A stretch of 64,000 nucleotides of DNA from Tricholoma matsutake. Lineage: Eukaryota; Basidiomycota; Agaricomycetes; Agaricales; Tricholomataceae. The position numbers and the translations under genes were made by a program. Position 1 is the stretch's first letter. Every line of letters starts with the position of its first letter. Below, one piece after another: positions 10,608 to 21,080 of the stretch. The DNA lies in assembly GCA_026075535.2 (NCBI GenBank), contig AP026549.1:9362001-9426000 (forward strand), written 5' to 3'. A model generated the notes under the pieces. The model saw nothing but the letters and a program-made list of their open reading frames with translations, ran no database searches and was not told where the DNA came from.

Positions 10608-11141
10608 GGAGGTCATCATGTCCAGTAGATGTAACATGGCATCAGAGGTGGCTTCGATTTCCAACCTCTGATCCCTAGATAGCGGCACTTCGTCCTCCAC
10701 CAGCTCGGGGATGGGGGGCCAAGGCAGTAGCGGGGCAGGGGATGCCTCCGGATAAAGGAGCTCAGCGATGCCGAGCTCCTGTGAATATATATCCTCCTTT
10801 GGGAGGCTACGAACCCAGCGCTTGTGTTCGACGTCGACACCAAGTGCCCATCGTACACGATCGATCGTTTTCCTCGAGGAAAGCCTAGGCCCCCCCTCGG
10901 CGAAAATGAGAGCCTCTTGCATGGCAAGAGAGTCGTTGTCGTCATCATCGTTAGGGTCGGAGAGGTCTTCCCCGGCCCATAGATCTCTAGCTGCCTTGAG
11001 AGCAGCTGCTACCTCCGATTCGTCTTGCACCAACCGGGTGTCATAGTCTTGGATGCCATCATCAAAGATGTTGCCCGTGATCAAAGCGGGGTCGCATAGA
11101 CCCCGATGTGGTGGTTGGCCTCTGGTTCGCCATTTGGGCAT
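10608..11141 (-). pseudogene. B1 ORF, truncated by the LINE tail
   Basis: Starts at ATG 11141 (MPKWRTRGQ) and runs 178 codons, through the acidic stretch (DPNDDDDNDS), QELGIAELLYPE and PELVEDEV, to DMMTS, where the LINE tail interrupts. The intact homologue (29159-29989) continues about 100 residues to an arginine-rich end. I do not recognise the protein family. It lacks RT, nuclease or zinc-knuckle motifs. Confidence 0.8.
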
Positions 11142-12241
11142 TGAGAGTGTGTTAGTGCTAGTAGATGATGGTAAGAATCAAAATACGCAGCGTGGAATTG
11201 ATAACAGCTGGTCCCTTATCTACATTCCGGGTCCACCCAATACAGCCTCCGAACGCTCCAAGGGGGCGAGCAAGCCGCACATCCTGCTGCCTAGTGGGAG
11301 AAGATTGAACCCGGGTCATACCACCCTAGAAGAGTGAGCACCAGAGGTAGAGGGATGGTGGTGAGAAGCGGCCACCAAGGTGTAGGCCTAGCCGCCAGGG
11401 GGCACCATCACCTGGCCCCTTTTAGCGATGGTGTATTCCAACGGGTAGTCAGTGTAGCATGTCTCTAGTAGTAGAAACTCACAGAGCATGGAGGCAGGAA
11501 GCCTCAAAGATGACCAGCAGTCCAGTAAGAATGTCCTTCCCCCTAAGCCAGACCTCCCCCAGCTAAACGAGTGCTTCTACTTGGGCGAGTGTTGAAGCAG
11601 GCATCCCACACCCACTCTAAGCCCCCATAGGGACCCAGACTACTCTTTCATAGACATCACTCACCTAGCCAGGATCCTCGAAGCCAAGGGGAACGAGACG
11701 GATAGCAGTCACTGTTGGAAACAATGACCGAGACATCCCCGGAGATCGGATGGACAGATCTCTTAGCAAATCAGGCCAGGCCTGGAGACGCCGAGAGCGT
11801 TCGTGATGGTGAAATCTGATCGAAAATCGGATGAAAATTGGAGTCTCGACATTGCTACCAACATCGAGCAGGAGTGTTTACCACTGTTTATGGTGGTTGT
11901 GACAAGTCAAGGAGCGATGGGGACAGGGGGGTTCGCCTTGGTGTTTCCCTTGCAACATCCGGCAAGAGCACGATGGTGCTCTTTGCGGTGTGGTCCTGCA
12001 CAGATCGGACACTTGGTCTGTGGAGCTCTACATGCTGGGGTGGGGTGGCCCCACTTCCAGCAGCGTTGGCACAAAGGCAGGCCAGCGTTCGCCCTGGCCG
12101 CCCCGCACGATGAGAGCCTTAGCTCGTGCACCACTGACTGAGTCAGCGATGTTGAGATAGACGGTGCACGTATCTGACATCTTCGAATCACGCACAACCC
12201 GTGGGGGGACCTGCAATACTGTGAGGTCCAATATCCCAGAC

Positions 12242-14420
12242 TTTTTTTTTTTTTTTTTTGGATCAGAATTTATAACGCGGGGCTCGAACGCAGTCCGCGG
12301 AGCAGGGTACAAACTTGGGTACTACTTTATCTACACGTTCCCCTCGCCCATCTCCCACTCAGGTCCCCATTTTAGCCACTTTAGGCGGGCAGTGCCACAG
12401 ACGTTGGCCTCTCAGCCAGGAAAGGCAATAATCTGGAGGGGGCGCCCCCCCCTCCCGAAGTTAGCCATTAGATCGCCCCCTGGAGCAAACGGTCCCCCAG
12501 CCACATGTCTGACCGAGGCCAGACCAGGCGCAGCAGTGTTAATTCACCGTAAATCCCCCCTTGCAGGAGGAATAACCGTCTGTGTTTTTCCAGCCAACCA
12601 GGATTGACCACCCCAGACGAATGAGGTGGACCATCACCGTGTTGTGCACAAGTGACAGTAACAAGGCGGGTGGTTGTTCACCTGGTTATTCACCGTGACC
12701 GCCGTAAGTAGGGGGCCAAGGCCCCCCTCGAGCAAATGCACACATGTGCATGCACTTGATGACATCGTCCCCCCCGCAGTGGGGGGAAGGTATAGGGAGG
12801 TGCCACCATGTCACCATCCCGATAATGGCCACCAGTTGGTACTTGGTGGCCGTGAGTGTAGAGGGGGATAGGCCCCTGTACTAGTTGCGGCGCTGCTGTC
12901 CACGAGGACCTCGAGGACGACGGCGCCGTGCTGGGGACAAGGGTTCCCCAGATTGAGGCTCTGGTTGAGCAGTGTGCATCGCCGCGTAGGAAGCCCGGAA
13001 GGCTGCCGGAGACGTGAGATCGAGAGGTGTCGGAACGGCTGCTAGTTCCGCCGACATTGTCTCAGACAGTCGCCAGGTGGTCGTGAATAACTCCCAGGCC
13101 ATTTGGCGCCATGCATTCCTCTCTGCAGGAGGAACGCAGTTGGTGTAGCATGGCATGAGAGGTGGCTTCGATTTCCAGCCTCTCATTCACAGATAACGGC
13201 ACTTCGTCCTCCACCAACTCAGGGATGGGGGGCAAAGGCGGTAACGGGGCAGGGGATGCCTCCGGATAGGGCAATGCCGAGCTCCTGTGAGTACATGTCC
13301 TCGCGTTCGAGACTGCGAGTCCATTGTTTATGTGTGACATGGACGTCCTGTGCCCACAGCACACGGTCTATCGTTTGCCTCAAGGCCAGCTTGGGGCTGC
13401 TCTCGGCATAATTGAGGGCCTCTTGCATAGCAAGAGAGTCCTCGTCATCCTCAGGGTCGGAGAGGTCCTCTCCAGCCCATAGATCTCTAACTGCCCATAG
13501 GGCAGTAGCTACATCCGGATCATCTTGATCATACCGGGTGTCGTAGTCTTGGACGCCATCGTCATAGATGTCGCCCGTGATCAGGGAGGGGTTGTGTAGA
13601 CCCCAGCGTGGTGTTTGGGCTCTGGTTCGCCGTTTAGGCATTGAGAGGGGAAGTTAATGCTAGTAGGTGATAGTAGAAATCAAGATATGTAGCGTGCCAT
13701 CGATAACGGTTGGTCCCTTATCTCTATTCTGGGTCCACCCGATACTGCCTCCAAACGCTCCAAGGGGGGGACAGGCCGCACATCCTGTCACCCAGTGGGA
13801 GAAGACTGAACCCAGGTCATAACACCCTAGAAGAGTGAGCACCGGAGGTAGAGGGTTGGTGGTGAGTAGCGGCCACCAGAGCGTCGACCTAGCTGTCAGG
13901 GGGCACCATCGCCCGGCCCCTTTTAACGATGGTGTATTCCAATGGGTAGTCAGTGTAGCATGTCTCTAGTAATAGAAACTCACAGAGCATGGAGGCTGGG
14001 AGCCTCCCAGACGGCCAGCAGTCCAGTAAGAACGTCCTTCCCCCTAAGCCAGACCTCCTCCAGCTAAACGAGCGCTTCTACTTGGGCGAGTGTTGAAGCA
14101 GGCATCCCACACCCACTCTAAGCCCCCATAGGGACCCAGACTACTCTTTCATAGACATCACTCACCTAGCCAGGATCCTCGAAGCCAAGGGGAACGAGAC
14201 AGATAGCAGTCACTGTTGGAAACAATGACCGAGACATCCCCGGAGATCGGATGGACGGATCTCTTAGCAAATCAGGGCAGGCCTGGAGACGCCGAGAGCG
14301 TTCGTGATGGCGAAGTCCGATCGAAAATCGGACAAAAATTGAAGTGTCGACGTCGCGTGCAACGTTGAGCAGAGGTGTTTACCACTATTTATGGTGGTTG
14401 TAACAAGTCAAGGAGCGTCG
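12242..14420 (-). mobile_element. B2 non-autonomous element in A0 ORF1
   Basis: Minus-strand, poly(T) 12242-12259, 5' end near 14415. The target duplication is atatcccagac (12231-12241) against atatcccggac (14421-14431), one mismatch. In element sense: leader 14420-13642, ORF 13641-12881, 3' UTR 12880-12260. The B2 subfamily is marked by TRAQTPRWGL in the ORF and by the tail variant with GATCC before poly(A) in this copy. The leader keeps the hairpin segments described at 14620-14778. Confidence 0.9.
12881..13641 (-). pseudogene. B2 ORF, frameshifted
   Basis: ATG 13641 (MPKRRTRAQTPRWGL), TAG 12883-12881. Compared with the intact B2 at 43456-44265 there is a deletion of about a dozen bases near 13278 that breaks the frame after QELG, and a deletion of about 44 bp near 13135 that removes the VGTVR segment. 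The C-terminal PLDLTSPAAFRASYAA and the arginine-rich end RRRRPRGPRGQQRRN remain readable in another frame. Function unknown. Confidence 0.82.
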
Positions 14421-14619
14421 ATATCCCGGACTTTCCCAAGTGTGCTATCACGACTTCAGGCGTTATGGCCTTGTTGTTTGCGATATATGGCACGTCGACC
14501 AACTTTAGGTACGACGTGGAGGTAGGTAACACTGCGTCGACTTGCAGCGCAAACAGGAATGCCTTGTGAGCCGCTCCTTGACTTGTTACAACCACCATAA
14601 ACAGTGGTAAACACTCCTG

Positions 14620-14778
14620 CTCGATGTTGGTAGCAACATCGAGACTGCAATTCTTGTCCGATTTTCGATCGGATTTCGCCATCACGAACGCTCTCGGCGT
14701 CTCCAGGTTTGCCCTGATTTGCTAAGTGATCTGTCTATCCGATCCCCGGGGATGCCCCGGTCATTGTTTTTGACAATG
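14620..14778 (+). ncRNA. Structured leader RNA of B elements (three hairpins)
   Basis: Three hairpins are visible. H1: CTCGATGTTG-GTAG-CAACATCGAG at 14620-14643. H2: TCCGAT-TTTCG-ATCGGA at 14657-14673. H3: CATTGT-TTTTG-ACAATG at 14762-14778. H3 covaries between subfamilies: the third pair is T-A here, C-G in B3 (CACTGT/ACAGTG, 44652-44668) and T.G in B1 at 22826-22842. H1 shows a T-A to C-G change in B2. These changes suggest selection on RNA pairing. The function (packaging, translation or RT binding) is unknown. Confidence 0.55.
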
Positions 14779-15351
14779 GCTGCTATCTGTCTCGTTCTCC
14801 TGAGCTTCGAGGATCCTGACTAGGTGAGTGTTGTTTATGAAAGAGTAGTCTGGGTCCCTCTGGGGGCTTAGAGTGGGTGTGGGATGCCCGCTTCAACGCT
14901 CGCCCAAGTCAACACACTCGTTTAGTTGGGGGAGGTCTGGCTTAGGGAGAAGGGACGTTATCACTGGATTGCTGGTTGTCTGGGAGGCTTCCAGCCTCCA
15001 TGCTCTGTGAGTTTCTATTACTAGAGACATGCTACACTGACTACCCGTTGGAATACACCATCGTTAAAAGGGGCCGGGCGATGGTGCCCCCTGGCGGCTA
15101 GGTCGACGCCCTGGTGGCCGCCACTCTCCACCAACTCTCTACCTCCGGTGCTCACTCTTCTAGGGTGTTATGACCCGGGTTCAATCTTCTCCCACTAGGC
15201 AGCAGGATGTGCGGCTTGCTCGCCCCCTCGGAGCATTCGGAGGCTGTATCGGGTGGACCCGGAATGTAGATAAGGGACCAGCCATTATCAATTCCACGCT
15301 GCGTATTTTGATTCTTACCATCATCTACTAGCACTAATACACACACTCTCA

Positions 15352-15885
15352 ATGCCCAAACGGCGAACCAGAGGCCAACCACCACATCGGGGTCTACGCG
15401 ACCCCGTTTTGATCACGGGCAACATCTTTGATGATGGCATCCAAGACTACAACACCCGGTTTGTGCAAGACGAATCGGAGGTAGCAGCTGCTCTCAAGGC
15501 AGCTAGAGATCTATGGGCCGGGGAAGACCTCTCCGACCCTAACAATGATGACGACAACGACTCTCTTGCCATGCAAGAGGCTCTCCTTTTTGCCGAGGGG
15601 GGGCCTAGGCTTTCCTCGAGGAAAACGATCGATCGTGTACGATGGGCACTTGGTGTCGACGTCGAACACAAGCGCTGGGCTCGTAGCCTCCCAAAGGAGG
15701 ATATATACTCACAGGAGCTTGGCATCACTGAGCTCCTTTATCCGGAGGCATCCCCTGCCCCGCTACCACCTTGGCCCCCCATCCCCGAGCTGGTGGAGGA
15801 CGAAGTGCCGCTATCTAGGGATCAGAGGTTGGAAATCGAAGCCACCTCTGATGCCATGTTACATCTACTGGACATGATGACCTCC
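15352..15885 (+). pseudogene. B1 ORF, cut off by LINE A2
   Basis: Starts ATG 15352 (MPKRRTRGQPPHRGL). 178 codons are open to MMTS, then the frame runs into antisense LINE sequence. It contains the acidic tract, SRKTIDRVRWALGVDVEHK, QELGITELLYPE and PELVEDEVPLS. The conserved C-terminal block (RQMAWELFTTTW, PLDLTSPAAF) is missing. Unrecognised protein. Confidence 0.8.
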
Positions 15886-16426
15886 TTTTTTTTTTTTTTT
15901 TTGGGTCAAAAATTTATAACGCGGCGCCCGATCGCAGTCCGCAGTAGAGACGTACAAGCAGAGTACACTACGCCCAGCCCAAGTCCTCCTCCTGCTAATC
16001 TTCGCACCAACCACCTGGATAGCTGCAATGACCACTAAGGGGGCCCCCTTTATCGAGTAAACGGACTTGCCAGTGGTGGCGTACCGACAACCCGGACTTG
16101 ACGATGTCGTGTTCCCCGATCCCTACGGGTATGAGTGCAAGATTTAGGGGATACTGCCACCCCGACGTGAGCCTCTCAGCTCAGAAAGGAAAGCGTATTC
16201 GACTTGCATCGTCGTAACGCATGACTGACAGAGGATCTGGAAGCGCTCAGGCACCTCCCTGAACCAGTACCTAGTTTCATGTCCCCCCTCCGTGACAGTC
16301 GCTCCTGAACACGGGTGGGCCCCCTTTATGAGGGTTAACGGACTCGCCTGGTGCCCTGCAGCCACCCCGACATACCGATAACACTAGCTAGAACCAGACG
16401 GGGGTCATACGCCCTGCATGCACAAC

Positions 16427-19400
16427 CTATCCTGGATCCCATGCAAGTGAGTTGAATGATCCTAGTGCAGGATTATTGTCCATGAATTCGTGGAAGCCTT
16501 CGACAGAGTCTGGGCTTGCACGAGTTTCTTTGCGATCCACCTTGGGGCAGACGCGTAGCAGATGGTCTCGAGTTTGTATGTCGGGATCAAGGCACCAGCA
16601 TTGGTATTCCCCGTCGAGGGATAGACATTGACGATACTCCCCTATAGGAGCGTGGCCAGTGATCATACGAGTTGAACGGGAAGTCAACGTAGTGTTGCTC
16701 CCCATAACTTTCAGCCAGGGCCCACCTTTGTGAGTCGAGGGTAACACCGGTTTTCCACCTACTCCTTTGAGTTGGTAGAAATGCCGACCACAATACGCCG
16801 GATCTGAGCACCGGGTGTGCCAATCCTTACAAACGGCCTTTTCGACCTGATTTTTAAGGTAATCTAAAGACGTCCGCGGGTGTCTGCCCACGGAGATCTT
16901 GGTAGATGTAGCTACATCGTGAGCCATCTTGTGAACGTTCCACTCGAATTTCGAGGGGACCTGCCAGAATGTAACGTTTCTCTCCTCGTCCCCAGCTAGC
17001 CAGGGGCGGAGGGAGCCACAAGCGTCCAGGGCAAAGATTTGCCCAGAACGTGGTTTTGGATCAATTAGGGACTCAATGCCCATAGTAGAATCCGAAAAGA
17101 TAACCAACTTTTTGCATCCCCTGCTGCACGCAGCGGAAACGCCAAGTTGGAGAGCGAAAAGTTTGACTTCCGGGGGGGTTCTCCTCCCAGAAGCTGATAC
17201 AACATGATCTACCTGTTCCCCCTGTCCGAAGACAAGAGCGCAGGTGACAGCTTGAAATTTAGCATCAGTGGGCACCGAGGCGTCCACTGCAATGACGAGA
17301 GTGTCATCCTCCGCCTGGGCAGAAGCCCAGGCCTTGTCGAGGTCACTCCTGTAAGAGTTCCTCGCTCCATCCTCCTTAGAGGTGAGGCGATGAGAGGAGA
17401 AACGAGTGGGGAATAGATCCTTCACTCTGTTTCCAGGTGTGTTTTCTTCCCCAAAGGGGTTGAATTCATCGCCTGGTACCAGGGCCAGCGCTGCAGCCGA
17501 GGCGACAGATGGCCCTTGTAGGTTGAGTGTGTCGAGCATGTTCCCTCCCCAGAGTCCTAGCTCATGAGAATGGGTAGTGCCGACATGATTAGGCCCTAAG
17601 ATAGCTCTTAGGGGGTGTGATGGAGCCAATAGAGGGGTTCTGAATACCCCTCTGTCGACTAAACGACGCAGTAACAGCTGCATGGGCAGCAGTCCTGCGA
17701 TACTTTCCAGGCCACCGATAGGGGTGGTCCTGAAGGCACCGAGGATCCAGCGAGCAGCGATGGACTGCACCTGGGCCAGCGTTTTGATGACACCCTTGAC
17801 GCGAGCGCCTTTGAAATGCCAAAGTCTGAGCCCGTATGTCATGATAGGTACGACACACAAATGGTACAAGAGGCGTTTCTGCATAGGGGTTAGCCCCCTC
17901 ACAGAATTGCCGAGCATTCCCATTGCCCTTGCCGTGGTAAGGGCTTTGGTGGGATAAAACTGCGTATGCTCCTTGAAGGAGAGTTTGCGATTGAAGAAGA
18001 ATCCGAGGTACCTCCAGGTGACCTTGGGCTTGAGGGGGGTGTTGCCCATGTAGGGAGCAAAGCCAAGATCAATGGGTAGGGGAGTGAATCTCCTCGCCCT
18101 TGAGAAGTGAAATATTTCGGACTTGTCGTGTTCGAGGACAAGCCCGAGGGAGGTGAATGCCTGGAAAATCCAGCCATACGCTTTTTTAAGAAGGCGGAGA
18201 TTATCCTCCAACTGTGGGGAGCGAGCGATGAGGGTGCCATCGTCCACATAAGACATGAGATCGACATCTCTGCCGATTTCGCTTCTTCTGAAGAGCTTCA
18301 TGATGGGCGTCAAATATAGCGCCGATAAGACAGGGGACAAGGCAGAGCCTTGGCCCACTCCCACATCAGCTGCAAAGGAGCCAGATGAGAAAGTGTTCCA
18401 CTTGTAGGTCGTCTTGCGACCGACTAGGTATGAGCGGAAGAAGTTTACTACTTGCGCAGGAAACCCCGACCGAGAGATGATCTCCAACAGAACCTGGTGG
18501 TTCAGGGAGGGGAAGAACTGAGCAATGTCGAAAGCGACAACGCTCGTTTTAAGCCCTTTGGCCCATCCTGCTCTGACCAGGTGGGTAAGGTAGATTCCTG
18601 CGTCCTCAGTGGAACGCTGGGCGACACCTCCGAACTGGTTTTGCTCGAAGGCCTCGTGTGCGACCCCATCAAACTGAAGTCGCCTAGACAACATCTTTTC
18701 GACCAGTTTGCCCAGAGTGTTCAGTAGCACAATAGGCCTGAACGACTTTGGAGTGGAGTAGTTCGGTTTCCCCGGCTTCGGGATAATAACCGACAGGGAT
18801 TCCTTAAAGTGAGCTGGCCAGTGGCCAGCGGTGATGCACGCCTCAGCAATGCGGGTGATGAGCCCTGCCACTTCTGGGTTGCTACACCAGTGTTTTAGGT
18901 GCGACCACATAACATGATCGGGACCTGGAGCGGAACGGGAAGAACACGCGCTTAGCGCTTCTTTCATTTCCGTGACGGAGAACGGGATCCAGGCCCTTTC
19001 AGGCACCAGATCGAGTTCATCAAGAATGCTCAAGTCGACTACTCGATCTGAGGCAGTGTTATAGGACCCATCAAGGGCAGCCCAGAGGGAATCCAGATCG
19101 TTGCAGGGTTCTCCCTGATAGGAGATAGCCTCATACGATGGAAGGTTGCGTTGACGAGTCCAGGACATCAGATCCCAGGGTCGTCTATTCATCGTAGCCA
19201 CTTCTTGGATATGGTCATCGAAAAAGTCACGCTTCGCTTTTCGCATGACTCTCCTATAATGCTTCCAGTCCTCCCCATCCCGGGAGGCCCTGTACGCGTC
19301 TAGGGCGCCACTGCATTCGTCTGTCCACCAACCTTTGGACGACTTGCCGAGGCAAGATTCCTTGGCATGGTTTTCCCATGCCTTGTTTAAAATCGTTGAT

Positions 19401-20301
19401 ATCGCCGAAATGACATCATCGATTTCTGCCAACGTTTTTCCGTGCCAATTTAGCCACGGATTTAGAGCGGAGGAGACAGCATCACGATATGATGCTTCCT
19501 CCTCGGATCCTTTTTTGATGGACCACTTGGTAACTGGAACCAGAGATCCCGGGCCAGGCAGCACTAACGTCAGAGGAGCGTGGTCAGACGTCCCCCTGGC
19601 TTCAGGTACGATCTCACAGTACAGTACAAATCTGAGATCTGTAGGTACAAACATCAGGTCGATCACCGTGGGGTGAAGGCCCTGTTGAGGGGGGAAGTGG
19701 GTAGGGCCCTCCACTACTGGTAGGGCTCTAGTCAGGCCTAATGCCATAGCCGTTTCGTTTCCACTAAGTGGTCAGCATGAATTGAGTGCTCAGGCCCCTG
19801 GGGATCCCAGGATGTGTGTCTCACGTTGAAATCACCGCACATGAAGTGTAAGCGTGGGATCGTCATGACGTTCTCAAATAGGAGTGTGATGGCAGAGTGT
19901 TGGCTATCCGAGTAGACGTTAGCGAGTAGCATGACGTCCTCCCCTATTCCCAATGAGAACAGAAGGATGTCACGATTATTGATCAGATCTCGTCTGAGAC
20001 CTGGTCTTAAGTTAGCGATGCTGTTCGCGAAGTAGACAGCAACGCGTGGGGGGGAATCAATACCCGAGGGGCGCACTAACATTCCCCAGTTTGGGCTCAT
20101 TGGTGCACCTATAACTTCCTCCCCTTCCCTGTTGTGGGCAGAAGGGGCGTGTCTTATCAATCGCCAAGGCAGCTCTTGGATGAAAAGCAAATCGTAATCA
20201 TCTACGAAATCAGCCAGTAAAGAGTCCATGTACCCCCAATTACGGTTAACATTTTGACTAAATATGCGTAGCTGTGGGGTAGATCTAAGTCTGTCCCTCA
20301 T
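16427..20301 (-). pseudogene. A2 ORF2: EEP-RT-RNase H, one 5-nt duplication
   Basis: ATG 20301, TAG 16429-16427. All domains are present: EEP to about residue 240 (CGDFNVRHTSWDP), RT with YVDDG near residue 680, RNase H with VAVDAS near residue 1000, and a C-terminal CWC...HLLRVC cluster near residue 1230. A duplicated GTTTC at about 19752-19761 shifts the frame near codon 183; without it the frame is 3870 nt (1289 aa). RT core motifs are intact (FDIAQFFPSL, GQGSALSPVLSALY). Function in the family: nicking the target and priming cDNA synthesis there. Confidence 0.93.
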
Positions 20302-21080
20302 TTACGTTCGGCCACCGCGTCCTGCGGGATGGTGAGTAGGAGGAGAGGGAGAGTTGCATCTCGCACTCACCTCATCATAGCGAGCTTTGATCCAATCACG
20401 GTCAAAGCGATGTCGCCAGAAATTGCATCGACGATCATCAGATGCGTGGTTTTTCCAGCAGTTTATGCACCTAGCTGGGTGAGGACAGGCTGCCCCCTCT
20501 GGGGTAGCTGGGACAGGAGGGTTCGCCTTGGTGTGTCCCTTACAACACCCTGCAAGGGCACGATGGTGCTCCTTACGGTGTGGGCCTGCACAGATCGAAC
20601 ATTTGGTCTGTGGAGCTCTGCATGCCAGGGTGGGGTGTCCCCACTTCCAGCACCGTTGGCAAAGAGGCAATCCAGGGTTTGCCCTGGCAGCCCTAACATA
20701 AGCGACGTAGCATCTAAATTGAACACCCCGACCGATAAGAGCCTTGGCTCGTGCACCGCTGACTGAGTCAGCGATGTTAAGATAAACGGTGCATGTATCC
20801 GACATTTTCAAATCACGTACTACGCAGGGAGGGACTTGTAACACTGTGAGGTCCAATATTCCGGACTTCCCCAAGTGTGCAACTACGACATCAGGCCTTA
20901 GCGCTTTGTCGTTAGCGATGAATGGCACATCGACCAGCTTAAGGTACGATGTGGATGTGGGTAACGCTGCGTCTACTTGCAACGCGAAGGGGAACGCCTT
21001 GTGAGCAGCCTCCTTGAAACAACAAAGGTCCTCCTCGGAGGCCACGACGTCTGTAGCTACTGATAAGTTACCAGCGTGCA

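Larger units (their letters stand above)
9964..11918 (-). mobile_element. B1 non-autonomous element with an internal antisense LINE tail
   Basis: Minus-strand B1 inserted in A0 ORF1. Poly(T) is at 9964-9981 and the 5' end (GCTCCTTGACTTGT) at about 11901-11915. The target duplication is ggaacagggggg (9952-9963) against gggacagggggg (11920-11931), one mismatch. Layout in element sense: leader 11918-11142, ORF from 11141, 3' UTR down to 9982. A 98-bp LINE A 3' end lies antisense inside the ORF (10510-10607) and replaces about 400 bp of B. Flanking duplications show the chimera as a whole occupies one insertion site. Confidence 0.88.
1..14571 (-). mobile_element. LINE A0, outer minus-strand non-LTR retrotransposon (3' end off the left edge)
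   Basis: A minus-strand family-A LINE survives in pieces 1-136, 6523-9963, 11919-12241 and 14421-14571. The intervening DNA is later insertions: LINE A1 and two B elements. The left edge of the window cuts it inside the RNase H part of ORF2. Its 5' end is not seen, because at 14571 a plus-strand B element begins inside ORF1 and the rest of A0 does not reappear. Target duplications of the nested insertions (positions in their entries) show that the pieces belong to one element. Confidence 0.9.
9744..14571 (-). pseudogene. A0 ORF1: gag-like zinc-knuckle protein, broken and split
   Basis: ORF1 ends with TAA at 9746-9744, immediately before the ORF2 ATG. Pieces 9744-9963, 11919-12241 and 14421-14571 carry the C-terminal knuckle region (CQRCWKWGHPTPAC near 12050, CINCWKNH near 9895) and part of the upstream nucleic-acid-binding region. 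It is split by B elements at 9964-11918 and 12242-14420 and has small frame changes around 12100-12120. The N-terminal half is absent because a plus-strand B begins at 14572. In this family ORF1 proteins coat the element RNA; this copy is non-functional. Confidence 0.85.
14572..15885 (+). mobile_element. B1 element, plus strand, 5' two-thirds only
   Basis: Starts GCTCCTTGACTTGTTAC at 14573 within A0 ORF1, left flank gccttgtgagc at 14561-14571. The leader runs 14572-15351 and the ORF starts at 15352. It stops at GACATGATGACCTCC (15885), where LINE A2 begins with poly(T). Neither the B1 3' half nor a second copy of the left flank followed by A0 sequence is found, so the element is either completed beyond the window or was lost by recombination. 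Confidence 0.85.

Noticed and set aside
14572..14640. HDV-like self-cleaving ribozyme at the 5' end of B
   Set aside because: No complement to the first 7-8 nt is found at the expected spacing, and the double pseudoknot cannot be drawn.
15178..15188. GGTTCAATCTT in the B leader, like a pol III B box
   Set aside because: No convincing A box at the right distance, and the element is polyadenylated and protein-coding, which fits pol II better.
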